Positions 24,791 to 34,500 of a stretch of 64,000 bases of DNA are shown here, in pieces. Positions within the stretch are counted from its first letter, which is position 1. Each line of letters opens with the position of its first letter. The stretch is from Candidatus Ribeiella danica. Lineage in GTDB: Bacteria; Chloroflexota; Chloroflexia; Chloroflexales; Roseiflexaceae. A program made the translations under genes and the position numbers. A model generated the notes under the pieces. It saw nothing but the letters and a program-made list of their open reading frames with translations. It did not search any database and had not been told where the DNA came from. Where the stretch lies: assembly GCA_016717335.1 (NCBI GenBank), contig JADKFS010000002.1, forward strand, positions 372,001 through 436,000. Reading direction: 5' to 3'.

Positions 24791-24870
24791 CAGCGTCAGG
24801 CTTATTGCGGATATCCCATGCGCAGTATCCCCGCTACCTGATCCGCCGCCCAGATGCTACACTAGTGGTA
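24791..24870 (+). promoter_or_regulatory. Duplicated promoter/operator, copy 1 (stand-alone receiver at 24894)
   Basis: This 80-bp segment matches 33817-33896 without gaps at 65 of 80 positions. It holds an extended -10 TG-C-TACACT (24855-24863) and, centred about 50 bp upstream of the expected transcription start, an inverted repeat GGATA (24809-24813) / TATCC (24826-24830). Each copy precedes a receiver-only response regulator gene. Confidence 0.65.
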
Positions 24871-24893
24871 CATCCCAGATAAAGGAAACCGCT

Positions 24894-25292
24894 ATGCGAC
24901 GTACCGGCAGCATTCTGGTCGTCGATAATGAGCCGGCGATTGTCGATCTTCTAGTTGACATCATGACCTACGAGGGCTACGTGGTCTGCTCGGCGCCGGA
25001 TAGCGTACAGGCGCTGGCAATGATCGCGCTGCAGGCCCCCGCGCTCATCCTGCTGGACGTGCAGATGCCCGGCATGGCCGGCCCCGAGCTGCTCGAACAA
25101 GTACGCGAGGCCGACCTGGCGACCCTGTCGATTGTGTTGATGACCACCGCGCCGCGTTACATCGCGCCGCTACTCGCGCGGGGGGCGCGCGAGTGCCTGG
25201 CCAAACCCTTCGACCTCGACGATCTGCTGGCCTGCGTCGCGCGCTACGTGCAGCCGGCCCAGGTAGCGGGCCAGCTCGTCTTCGCGAATTAG
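24894..25292 (+). CDS. Stand-alone receiver-domain response regulator
   Basis: A 132-residue single-domain CheY-like protein. The phospho-acceptor is D55 (LLDVQMPG), the switch lysine is K104 (LAKPFDLDD), and the acidic pocket is D11-N12-E13 rather than the more common DD. No output domain follows. AAAGGAAA precedes the ATG. It opens the stress island, and its promoter is a near-duplicate of the one in front of the other stand-alone receiver gene at 34012, so the two are likely co-regulated. Signalling partner unknown. Confidence 0.9.
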   Translation: MRRTGSILVVDNEPAIVDLLVDIMTYEGYVVCSAPDSVQALAMIALQAPALILLDVQMPGMAGPELLEQVREADLATLSIVLMTTAPRYIAPLLARGARECLAKPFDLDDLLACVARYVQPAQVAGQLVFAN

Positions 25293-25356
25293 CAGTCGGC
25301 GTGCCCTGACAGGTAAGACATCAGTACAGCTCGGCGGAATTACCTTCCTGGTTCTA

Positions 25357-25415
25357 GACGGAAGACGAACGAGGGAAGACGGCAGGTATTCGTCCCCCGT
25401 CGTCGGTCTTCCGTC
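25357..25415. terminator. Hairpin-forming inverted repeat
   Basis: GACGGAAGAC (25357-25366) pairs perfectly with GTCTTCCGTC (25406-25415), with partly complementary sequence between. It lies 65 bp after the receiver gene stop and may act as a terminator. Confidence 0.45.
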
Positions 25416-25552
25416 AAGCGAACCCGATACGAACGTCCGCAGACGTGTACTGGTCGATCGTGCGATCGATTGGGAACAGGCAGAAGGCGCGCCACCGGAG
25501 AGCGCAGACGATCGCGCAGCGTTACCGGTGCGGCGACAGTGGAGGTACGAGG

Positions 25553-25828
25553 ATGACGCGGACGCAACGGTTCAGCGTGGCGGAGGCCCGCCGCGTTGGT
25601 GAGGCGCTTGGGGTCGATTGGCAGCGGATTGATGTGGAGCAGTTCCGGCGCGGGATGGAGGTCGAGCTCGAGCACGGCACGCGCGACCCTGAGACGAATG
25701 TAACCGGCGACGATCTCCCGATGACGGGCAAGATCGCATGGGCGCACCTCAAAGAATATCCCGACTACTACACGCGGCTCGACACACTGGAGGCCGAGGC
25801 CGAGATATATTGGAAGACACGGCGCTAA
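25553..25828 (+). CDS. DUF5661-type protein, 91 aa
   Basis: A small soluble protein that begins MTRTQRFSVAEARRVGEALG and contains DVEQFRRGMEVELEHG, then AWAHLKEYPDYYTRLDTLE. The order ('FRxGMxVExEHG', then 'HLxExPDYYxRL') is the signature I associate with DUF5661, a family of unknown function. The start ATG at 25553 is set by GGAGG 8 bases upstream; an open stretch before it lacks one. It is placed among general-stress genes, which fits a stress-related role without proving it. Confidence 0.8.
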   Translation: MTRTQRFSVAEARRVGEALGVDWQRIDVEQFRRGMEVELEHGTRDPETNVTGDDLPMTGKIAWAHLKEYPDYYTRLDTLEAEAEIYWKTRR

Positions 25829-25921
25829 GGTGCTGCAGTGCGCAGCATCATGCGCCGCAATCGCCGACGCAGAATGCGCCAACCGTGAATACACGTCGGC
25901 AGACCGAAGGAGGACGGTACC

Positions 25922-26194
25922 ATGATCAACCTGATTCTGTGGCTCATCGCCGGGGCGATCGTCGGCTGGCTCGCGGGGATGGTGATGAACGATCGCGCGG
26001 GGCTGGTGACGAATATCGTGGTCGGCATTGTCGGCGCGCTGATCGGCGGCTGGCTGTTCGGCCGCCCGACGATCAACAACGGCTTCTTCAACTCGGCCGG
26101 CGTCTTGAACATAACCGCGCTGGTCGTCTCATTTGCCGGCGCGGTCGTCCTGCTGGCGATCGTCAATCTGGTGCGGCGCGGCCGCGTGCGCTAG
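25922..26194 (+). CDS. GlsB/YeaQ/YmgE-family stress-response membrane protein
   Basis: A 90-residue inner-membrane protein with three hydrophobic segments (~3-20, ~30-48, ~63-83). It shows the glycine-rich pattern of the family: IAGAIVGWLAGMVM, then NIVVGIVGALIGGWLFG. Members are often called transglycosylase-associated proteins but have no shown enzymatic activity; they are induced by stress in several bacteria. AGGAGG lies upstream of the ATG. It sits directly before a CsbD gene, a common pairing in stress clusters. Confidence 0.92.
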   Translation: MINLILWLIAGAIVGWLAGMVMNDRAGLVTNIVVGIVGALIGGWLFGRPTINNGFFNSAGVLNITALVVSFAGAVVLLAIVNLVRRGRVR

Positions 26195-26257
26195 CCGCGT
26201 TGGCCACGTTCGACACATCGCGGGGGAGTATGCGTCGGCAGCGGAAAGGACACGACC

Positions 26258-26557
26258 ATGGGCAAGGGAGCGGAGCGCGTGAAGGGCAAGGCGCAGGAGA
26301 TCAGAGGGTCAGTGAAGGAACGTGTCGGCGATCTGATCGACAACGAGCAGATGCAGGTGGAAGGGCATATTGAGAAGGTCAAAGGCCAGGCCCGCCAGGA
26401 CGTGGCGAAGGCGTCGGAGCGAATCAGAGGCGTGGGCGAGGAGCTGGTGGGCAAGACCAAAGGCGCCGTCGGCAGCCTGATCGGCAACGAGCAGATGCGG
26501 GTAGAAGGCAAGGCGAGCGAGCTGAAGGGCAAGGGCCGCCGGAAAGCCAACCGGTAG
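26258..26557 (+). CDS. CsbD-family general stress protein with two CsbD-like repeats
   Basis: A 99-residue, lysine- and glutamate-rich, highly charged protein. The CsbD core appears twice: GKAQEIRGSVKERVGDLIDN-EQMQVEGH near residues 10-38 and GKTKGAVGSLIGNEQMRVEG near 67-87. Ordinary CsbD proteins are about 60-70 residues with one core, so this is an internal duplication. CsbD proteins are sigma-B-type or general-stress products of unknown mechanism. A GGAAAGGA sequence precedes the ATG. Neighbours encode a GlsB-type membrane protein and a DUF1003 protein. Confidence 0.92.
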   Translation: MGKGAERVKGKAQEIRGSVKERVGDLIDNEQMQVEGHIEKVKGQARQDVAKASERIRGVGEELVGKTKGAVGSLIGNEQMRVEGKASELKGKGRRKANR

Positions 26558-26568
26558 CGTGCTAACGT

Positions 26569-26609
26569 AACGTCGCGGCGTTGCTCGCGCTGAGCAGCAC
26601 CGCGACGTT
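26569..26609. terminator. Hairpin after the CsbD gene
   Basis: AACGTCGCGG (26569-26578) pairs perfectly with CCGCGACGTT (26600-26609), 12 bp after the CsbD stop. The 21-base loop holds further complementarity (GCTC/GAGC). A probable transcription terminator or RNA-stabilising hairpin. Confidence 0.6.
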
Positions 26610-26634
26610 GTGCTTGCGCTGAAGGAGATCCCTC

Positions 26635-26694
26635 ATGAGAGAGATGGGCAAGGCGCTTAAGCTGCGCGCCGAGCAGCCGCGCTCCGCGGAATGA
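26635..26694 (+). CDS. Possible 19-residue leader peptide or microprotein
   Basis: A short frame MREMGKALKLRAEQPRSAE begins 7 bases after an AAGGAGA ribosome-binding site and stops at 26692-26694. It lies between the hairpin that follows CsbD and the DUF1003 gene. The strong, well-spaced ribosome-binding site is the only support; no homology can be judged at this length. Confidence 0.3.
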   Translation: MREMGKALKLRAEQPRSAE

Positions 26695-26782
26695 ACGCAG
26701 GTGGGGAGGTGCAAACGAGCATCGCGCCGGGGAGGGCAGCTGAGAGCGAGACTGCATCATGAAACTGAATGATAGGAGTCGT

Positions 26783-27358
26783 ATGCAGAAGCGCGGCCTG
26801 ACCCAGGCGGAACGCACCGACCACACCGGCGACAATCCGGCCCTGAGCGACGTCATCGAGCGGAACATCCGCACCATCATCGATCTGCGTCTACAGGCCG
26901 CGCAGGCGCGCGGCCTGCAAGACCGGCTCGCCGATATCATCACGGCTTTTTCGGGGCGCATGGTCTTTGTGTACGCGCATATCGTGTGGTTCGGCCTGTG
27001 GTTTCTGCTGAACACCGGGCGCTTCGGCCTGCCGCCGTTCGACCCCTTCCCCTACGGCCTCCTCACTATGGTCGTGTCGCTGGAAGCAATTTTCCTGGCC
27101 ACCTTTGTGCTGATCAGCCAGAACCGCCTGAGCGCGGAGGCGGAGTATCGCGCCGACCTAGATCTGCACATCGGGCTGCTGAGCGAACATGAGCTGACCA
27201 GGGTGTTGCAGATGCTCGACGCCATCCAGGACAAAATGGGCATCGAAAACCATGCGGAGAGCGAGCTTGCCGACCTCGAGATGGAAACCAGGCCCGAGGA
27301 TGTGCTGGCGGAGATCGAGCGCCTGCAGCGGCGCGCGCGCGGCAGCAACAAGCGCTGA
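26783..27358 (+). CDS. DUF1003-family membrane protein
   Basis: A 191-residue protein with a polar N-terminus, a conserved pre-membrane helix (LADIITAFSGRMVFVYAHIVWF) and two transmembrane segments around residues 55-75 and 88-110. The FDPFPYGLLTMVVSLEAIFL stretch is typical of DUF1003, as is the following ISQNRLSA. The C-terminal ~80 residues are charged and helical. The start at 26783 is chosen because TAGGAG lies just upstream; an ATG 24 bases earlier has no such site. Function unknown; family members occur in stress and metal-related clusters, as here. Confidence 0.9.
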   Translation: MQKRGLTQAERTDHTGDNPALSDVIERNIRTIIDLRLQAAQARGLQDRLADIITAFSGRMVFVYAHIVWFGLWFLLNTGRFGLPPFDPFPYGLLTMVVSLEAIFLATFVLISQNRLSAEAEYRADLDLHIGLLSEHELTRVLQMLDAIQDKMGIENHAESELADLEMETRPEDVLAEIERLQRRARGSNKR

Positions 27359-27406
27359 GCATAGTATAGCGCGCTGCGCTGAAATCTAAGGGATTTTCGA
27401 ATAAAT

Positions 27407-27438
27407 AACTGTTCCACTGGGCTAGTTAAAAAAGCGAG
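27407..27438. repeat. Short repeat, one of an inverted pair (with 35140-35169)
   Basis: The segment ACTGTTCCACTGGGCTAGTT followed by an A-run and GCGAG recurs as its reverse complement at 35140-35169 with about three differences. The pair brackets the block from the Ca-type ATPase to the stress protein at 34436. Confidence 0.7.
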
Positions 27439-27558
27439 CATCCCTAACGTTTTGGTGGGGTTTTGGCAGAGCTTCGCCATCCCCGAGCCCCTCCCCTTGG
27501 CTATTTATGCTGCGTCAAGGGACGAGTCCGGCATCCACACTCGACCCAGGAGGCGATC

Positions 27559-30396
27559 TTGCAGCCCTGGTATCAGCTAGAACCCTCAACAGTGCTGGAT
27601 CAGCACGGCGCGGATGCCGCCCACGGCCTGAGCGCGGCGGAGGCGGCGCGCCGCCTGGTCCAGCACGGGCCGAACGAGCTGGCCGAGCGCGGCTCCACGA
27701 GCCCCTGGCGAATCGTCTGGGAGCAGCTCACCGCGGTCATGGTGATCATCCTGATCGTCGCCGCCGTGCTCTCGGCCGCACTCGGCGACTACAAAGACAC
27801 GATTGTCATTCTGGCCATCGTCGTCCTGAATGCCATCCTCGGGTTCACCCAGGAGTATCGCGCCGAGCAGGCGATGGCGGCGCTCAAGAAGCTGGCTGCG
27901 CCGATCGTCAAGGTCCGCCGCGACGGTCACGTGCAGGAGCTCGGCGCCGGCAACCTGGTGCCGGGCGACATCGTCCTGCTCGAAGCGGGCAATCTCGCGC
28001 CGGCTGACGGCCGCATCCTGGAGAGCGCGAACCTGCGCATCCAAGAGGCCGCGCTTACCGGCGAGTCGGAGCCGGTCGATAAAGTCGTTCCCGCGCTGGG
28101 CGGGGAGGATCTGCCGCTGGGCGACCGGCACAATATGGCCTATATGGGCACGGTCGTCACCTACGGGCGTGGTCAGATGGTGGTGACGGACACCGGCATG
28201 CGCACCGAGCTTGGCGCGATCGCCGCCATGCTCCAGACCATGCGGCAGGCGCCGACGCCGCTGCAGCGCCGGCTCGACCAGCTCGGCCGCACCCTGGCGA
28301 TCATCGCCCTGGCGATCGTCGGCGTGATCTTCGCGATCGGGCTGCTGCGCGGCGAGGAGCTGCAGCTGATGTTCCTGACGGCCGTGAGCATGGCCGTGGC
28401 GGCCGTCCCGGAGGGGCTGCCGGCGGTGGTGACGATCGCCCTGGCGCTCGGGGCGCAGCGCATGCTGCGGCGGCGGGCGCTCATCCGTAAGCTCGCGGCG
28501 GTCGAGACGCTCGGCTCGGTCACGGTCATCTGCTCCGACAAGACCGGCACGCTCACCGAGAATCGCATGACCGTGACCGCGCTCGATGTCGCCGGCGAGC
28601 GCGTCACGATGGCCGATCTGCTGGCTGCCGCCGCGCCGGCGCAGGCCCGAGCACCACACTCCCTGCCAAGCTCACAGCCCACGCTCGCACTGCTGCTGGC
28701 GGGCGGCGCACTATGCAACGACGCGCTGATCGAGCCCGATAGCACCGCGCCAGGTGGCGAGCGGATCGTCGGCGACCCGACCGAGGGCGCGCTGGTGGTC
28801 GCGGCGGCGCGGCTGGGCCTCGCGAAAGCCGACCTGGAAGCGGCGCTCCCGCGCGTGGCCGAGGCGCCGTTCGACTCGGCCCGCAAGCGCATGACCACCA
28901 TTCATCGATCCAGAGACCAAGGGCCAGGGACCAAGGGCCAGGGGGCGCTCCAGCAGGAAGGACACGGGGGGCAGGCCGACCATCTCGGCCCGCTTGCCGC
29001 GTTGGCCGGTGGTCCTTCGTCGTTGGTCGGCGACGCGCCATACATCGCCTTCACGAAGGGGGCTGTGGGCAGCCTGCTGGCGGTCTCCAGCGCCGTCTGG
29101 CTCGACGCGCGGATCACGCCAATCACAGCGCTTGCGCGCACGCAGATCGTCGCCGCAAACGACCAATTAGCCCAGGCGGGCATGCGCGTGCTGGGCGTCG
29201 CATTCCGCCCGCTCGACGACCTCCCGCCGGGCGCGGCGGCTGAGGGGGTGGAGCACGACCTGGTCTTCGTCGGGATGCTGGGAATGATCGACCCGGCCCG
29301 CGCCGAAGTTAAAGACGCGGTGCAGACGTGCCAGACCGCCGGAATCCGGCCGGTGATGATCACCGGCGATCACCCGCTGACCGCGCGCGCGATCGCCCGC
29401 GAGCTGGGCATCGCCGACGGCAGCCGCGTGCTCACCGGGCCAGAGCTGGATCGGCTATCCGCTACCGAGCTGAAGGACGTGGTCGACGAGGTGCCGGTCT
29501 ACGCGCGGGTCTCGCCCGCGCACAAGCTCAGGATCGTCCAGGCGCTCCAGGCCAAGGGGCATATTGTCGCCATGACCGGCGACGGCGTCAACGATGCGCC
29601 GGCCTTGAAGCAGGCGGATATCGGCGTGGCGATGGGGATCACCGGCACGGACGTCACCAAAGCGGCGGCCGACATGGTGCTGCAGGACGACAATTTCGCC
29701 ACGATCGTCGCGGCGGTGGCCGAGGGGCGGGTGATCTTCGACAATATCCGCAAGTTCATCAAGTACCTGATGACCACCAACGCCGGCGAGCTGTGGGTGA
29801 TGCTGCTGGCGCCGCTCTTCGGGATGCCGCTGGCGCTGCTGCCGCTGCAGATCCTGTGGGTCAATCTAGTGACGGATGGACTCCCGGCGCTGGCGCTCAG
29901 CCTGGAGCCGGCCGAGCGCAACACCATGCGGCGCGCGCCCTACCCGCCGAATGAGCACATCTTCGCGCGGGGGATGGGCCGCCACATCCTCTGGGTCGGC
30001 CTGCTGATGGGCGGGGTGGTGCTGGGCGTGGGCTACGGCTACTGGCGCGCCGGCCTGGCCCAGTGGCAGACAATGGTGTTCCTGACGGTCACGCTGGCGC
30101 AGATGGCGCATATTCTGGCGATCCGCTCGGAGCGCGACTCGCTGTTCCGAATCGGCCTGTGGTCGAACACGCCACTGCTAGGCGCGGTGGCGCTGACGTT
30201 CGTTCTGCAACTGGCGCTCGTGTATATCCCATTCCTCCAGGGGTTCTTCACCACCGTGGCCCTGTCGGCGGCCGACCTGGCGATCGGACTGGCAGCCAGC
30301 TCGCTGATCTTCTGGGCCGTCGAGATCGAGAAGTGGCTACTACGCCGCCGCGCCACGATTGCCGGGCAGGCGCCATTGGCATCCGCAAAAGGGTGA
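27559..30396 (+). CDS. Calcium-type (P2A) cation-transporting P-type ATPase
   Basis: A 945-residue ATP-driven cation pump. Motifs: ALTGESEPV in the actuator domain, VPEGLPAVVTIALALG in M4 (the PEGLP form typical of Ca-ATPases), phosphorylated D327 in CSDKTGTLTENRM, and the hinge GDGVNDAPALKQADIG. Six C-terminal membrane segments follow. The likely start is TTG at 27559, six bases after AGGAGG; the frame is open further upstream without a good site. Residues ~449-492 of the nucleotide-binding domain come from an in-frame repeat. The next gene starts 5 bp after the stop, so it is co-transcribed with the PRPP synthetase gene. Ca2+ is the expected substrate; Na+ or Mn2+ are alternatives. Confidence 0.93.
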   Translation: MQPWYQLEPSTVLDQHGADAAHGLSAAEAARRLVQHGPNELAERGSTSPWRIVWEQLTAVMVIILIVAAVLSAALGDYKDTIVILAIVVLNAILGFTQEYRAEQAMAALKKLAAPIVKVRRDGHVQELGAGNLVPGDIVLLEAGNLAPADGRILESANLRIQEAALTGESEPVDKVVPALGGEDLPLGDRHNMAYMGTVVTYGRGQMVVTDTGMRTELGAIAAMLQTMRQAPTPLQRRLDQLGRTLAIIALAIVGVIFAIGLLRGEELQLMFLTAVSMAVAAVPEGLPAVVTIALALGAQRMLRRRALIRKLAAVETLGSVTVICSDKTGTLTENRMTVTALDVAGERVTMADLLAAAAPAQARAPHSLPSSQPTLALLLAGGALCNDALIEPDSTAPGGERIVGDPTEGALVVAAARLGLAKADLEAALPRVAEAPFDSARKRMTTIHRSRDQGPGTKGQGALQQEGHGGQADHLGPLAALAGGPSSLVGDAPYIAFTKGAVGSLLAVSSAVWLDARITPITALARTQIVAANDQLAQAGMRVLGVAFRPLDDLPPGAAAEGVEHDLVFVGMLGMIDPARAEVKDAVQTCQTAGIRPVMITGDHPLTARAIARELGIADGSRVLTGPELDRLSATELKDVVDEVPVYARVSPAHKLRIVQALQAKGHIVAMTGDGVNDAPALKQADIGVAMGITGTDVTKAAADMVLQDDNFATIVAAVAEGRVIFDNIRKFIKYLMTTNAGELWVMLLAPLFGMPLALLPLQILWVNLVTDGLPALALSLEPAERNTMRRAPYPPNEHIFARGMGRHILWVGLLMGGVVLGVGYGYWRAGLAQWQTMVFLTVTLAQMAHILAIRSERDSLFRIGLWSNTPLLGAVALTFVLQLALVYIPFLQGFFTTVALSAADLAIGLAASSLIFWAVEIEKWLLRRRATIAGQAPLASAKG
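28905..29037 (+). repeat. In-frame repeat-derived insert inside the Ca-type ATPase gene
   Basis: The segment contains GACCAAGGGCCAGGGACCAA tandem words at its left end and a roughly complementary GGTCCTTCGTCGTTGGTC at its right end. It encodes a Gly/Gln-rich, low-complexity peptide between MTTIH and YIAFTKGAV, two neighbouring conserved strands of the N domain. The frame is intact throughout. Confidence 0.7.
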
Positions 30397-30401
30397 ACAG
30401 C

Positions 30402-31349
30402 ATGCAACAGGTTGTGGTTTTCAGCGGGAGTGCGCATCCTGAGCTCGCGTCGGAGGTGTGCAGGCACTTGGGGGTCGGATTGAGCGAGACCACCATTCGT
30501 CGCTTTAGCAACGATTGCCTGTATGTGCAGCTTAATGCCAACTGCCGCGAGCGTGATGTCTTTGTGATCCAGCCGCTGGCGCCGCCCGTGCAGGAGCATC
30601 TGATGGAGTTGCTGCTGATGCTCGACGCGGCGCGCGGCGCATCGGCGGCGCGGACGACGGCGGTTATTCCGTACTATGCGTATGCTCGCTCTGACAAAAA
30701 GGATGCGCCGCGGATCTCCATCGCCGCGCGCCTGGTCGCCGACCTGCTCGTGACTGCCGGGGCCAAGCGCGTGCTGACGATGACGCTGCATGCGCCGCAG
30801 GTACATGGCTTCTTTGGTGTGCCCACGGATCACCTGAACGCGCTGGGCGTACTGGCCGCGTACTTCCGCGACCACGACCTCCGCAACACCGTCGTGGTCG
30901 CGCCCGATCTGGGGCACGCTAAATCGGTCACCCAGTTTGCCCGGCTCTTGAATGTTCCAATGGCGGCCGCCAGCAAGCAGCGGATCAGCGACGAGCTGGT
31001 TCGGGTCGAGGCGATCGTCGGCGACGTTGATAGGAAAGATGTCATCATCATGGATGACGAGATCGCGACCGGCGGCACGATCATAGAAGTCCTGCACCAC
31101 CTGCGCGCGCGCCAGGTTGGCCGCGTTGCGATCGCCTGCACGCATGGCATCTTCACCGGCCCCGCGATCGATCGCCTGCGCGCAGTGCCAGAAATCGCCG
31201 AGATCGTAACGACCGACACAGTGCCACTACCTCCCGAAAAGCGCCTGCCAAACCTGCACACGCTTTCGATCGCACCGCTGTTCGCCGAGGCAATCCGACG
31301 CATTCATGATGGCGAATCGGTCAGCAGTCTGTTTGCTGAGGGTGCGTGA
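30402..31349 (+). CDS. prs: Ribose-phosphate pyrophosphokinase (PRPP synthetase), divergent paralogue
   Basis: A 315-residue enzyme, normal length, that makes PRPP from ribose 5-phosphate and ATP. Present: YYAYARSDKKD (ATP/catalytic segment), APDLGHAKSVTQFA, the PRPP-binding loop IIMDDEIATGGTI, and the expected C-terminal domain. The usual FSDGE motif reads FSNDC here, so the two acidic/glycine positions that contact ATP are altered. That and its place in a stress island between a cation pump and ftsH suggest a specialised paralogue, not the housekeeping copy. The start ATG is 5 bp after the ATPase stop with an AAAGGGTG site. Confidence 0.88.
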   Translation: MQQVVVFSGSAHPELASEVCRHLGVGLSETTIRRFSNDCLYVQLNANCRERDVFVIQPLAPPVQEHLMELLLMLDAARGASAARTTAVIPYYAYARSDKKDAPRISIAARLVADLLVTAGAKRVLTMTLHAPQVHGFFGVPTDHLNALGVLAAYFRDHDLRNTVVVAPDLGHAKSVTQFARLLNVPMAAASKQRISDELVRVEAIVGDVDRKDVIIMDDEIATGGTIIEVLHHLRARQVGRVAIACTHGIFTGPAIDRLRAVPEIAEIVTTDTVPLPPEKRLPNLHTLSIAPLFAEAIRRIHDGESVSSLFAEGA

Positions 31350-31407
31350 TGCCGGGCATCAATGAAGAGCAACTCCTTGGGCAGCCGGCGCGTACAGCTT
31401 TCACATC

Positions 31408-33465
<2,058 letters not shown>

Positions 33466-33524
33466 CCCACACCTCCTGATGAGGAATTCGTTGGCGAGCA
33501 TGAGCGTATGCCCTGCGCCGCGGA

Positions 33525-33642
33525 GCGGCCCTGGCGATCGCGAACCGGCTGGGTGCTCCTCAGGCGCTGGGCGATCTGGTCCGAGCACGTCGCTCGGCTG
33601 GGGAAGGTCGATTGACGTGGAGTGGCAATTGGAAGTATAGCA
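33525..33642 (-). promoter_or_regulatory. Conserved structured leader with promoter, copy C (upstream of ftsH)
   Basis: On the minus strand, TG-C-TATACT (33634-33642) is followed by a leader matching the groES leader. Hairpin CCGAGC / GCTCGG (33581-33586, 33592-33597) occupies the same place as the hairpins at groES and the small-gene cluster but with different, compensating bases. The invariant AGGCGCTGGGCGAT block and the GCGATCGCGAACC part of the second hairpin are kept. Leader length to the ftsH start is about 165 nt. Confidence 0.55.
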
Positions 33643-33816
33643 CGGATAGCAGCGTTCCGGGGCCGCGGCCCAGGCAGCGGGGTGTGACGCATGGTTTTGC
33701 GCGACCGCACGCCGGCGGGCTCAAGCCCGCTGCCGCGGGCTGGATCAGGCCGTGGTCACGATCTTTGTGTGCATAGCCCGCCCATTCGCGGGCCGGGCGG
33801 GTTCCGGTGCGACCCA

Positions 33817-33896
33817 CGCTGTCAGGTTTATTGCGGATACGCTATGCGCAGTATCCCCGCTACCTGATCTGGCGCTCGGCTGCTACACTGGTAGTG
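33817..33896 (+). promoter_or_regulatory. Duplicated promoter/operator, copy 2 (stand-alone receiver at 34012)
   Basis: This segment is the partner of 24791-24870. The inverted repeat is perfect here: GGATAC (33835-33840) / GTATCC (33851-33856). The extended -10 TG-C-TACACT is at 33881-33889. It leaves a leader of roughly 115 nt before the ATG. Confidence 0.65.
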
Positions 33897-34011
33897 CAGC
33901 ACAGCATTCGTAATCAGATTCGCTTGACCAAGGACGGACGACAAATCGCACCGTCTTCTATCTTTCGCGCACAGCCAGGCAGGTATATCCGCCGCGAAGA
34001 AGAGACAGAGC

Positions 34012-34500
34012 ATGACCGAATCCAGTGCTGAACTAATGACGAGCCGGCGGCTGGCGCTGGTGGCCGACGACGAGCCGGCGATTCGAGACTTGCTCGAGCG
34101 AGTGCTGCGCCCGCTCGGCCTGGGAGCGCTGTGTGTCGGCGATGGCGCGGCGGCGATCGCGGCGGCCGAGGCCCATCGCGACAAGCTCAGCTGCGCGATT
34201 ATGGACATCGTGATGCCGGTCGTGAACGGCGTCGACGCGGCGCTGGCCATCCAGCGGGCCGCGCCCGACCTGCCGATCGTGCTCATGAGCGGCGCGGTCC
34301 CCGCTCAGTGCGCCGACGGCATCGCACAGCTCCGTCTCGCCGGCATGCTCCCCAAACCATTCGATCTAGTGGAGCTACGGGACCTGATTCGCCGCGCCGT
34401 TGGCGGCGACATCCTGCGCAAAAAGGAAGACTCATATGGAGAACACCAGCAAAGAACCGACAAGGGCCCCGAAGCAGTGGACCGGCGCGCCGATCGGTAA
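34012..34500 (+). CDS. Stand-alone receiver-domain response regulator (second copy)
   Basis: A 162-residue CheY-like protein with D19-D20-E21, phospho-acceptor D65 (IMDIVMPV) and switch lysine K115 (LPKPFDL). No output domain is attached; residues ~140-162 form a polar tail whose codons overlap the next gene by 65 bp in another frame. That overlap implies coupled expression of a receiver and the basic stress protein that follows. The promoter is a near copy of the one before the receiver gene at 24894. Confidence 0.9.
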   Translation: MTESSAELMTSRRLALVADDEPAIRDLLERVLRPLGLGALCVGDGAAAIAAAEAHRDKLSCAIMDIVMPVVNGVDAALAIQRAAPDLPIVLMSGAVPAQCADGIAQLRLAGMLPKPFDLVELRDLIRRAVGGDILRKKEDSYGEHQQRTDKGPEAVDRRADR

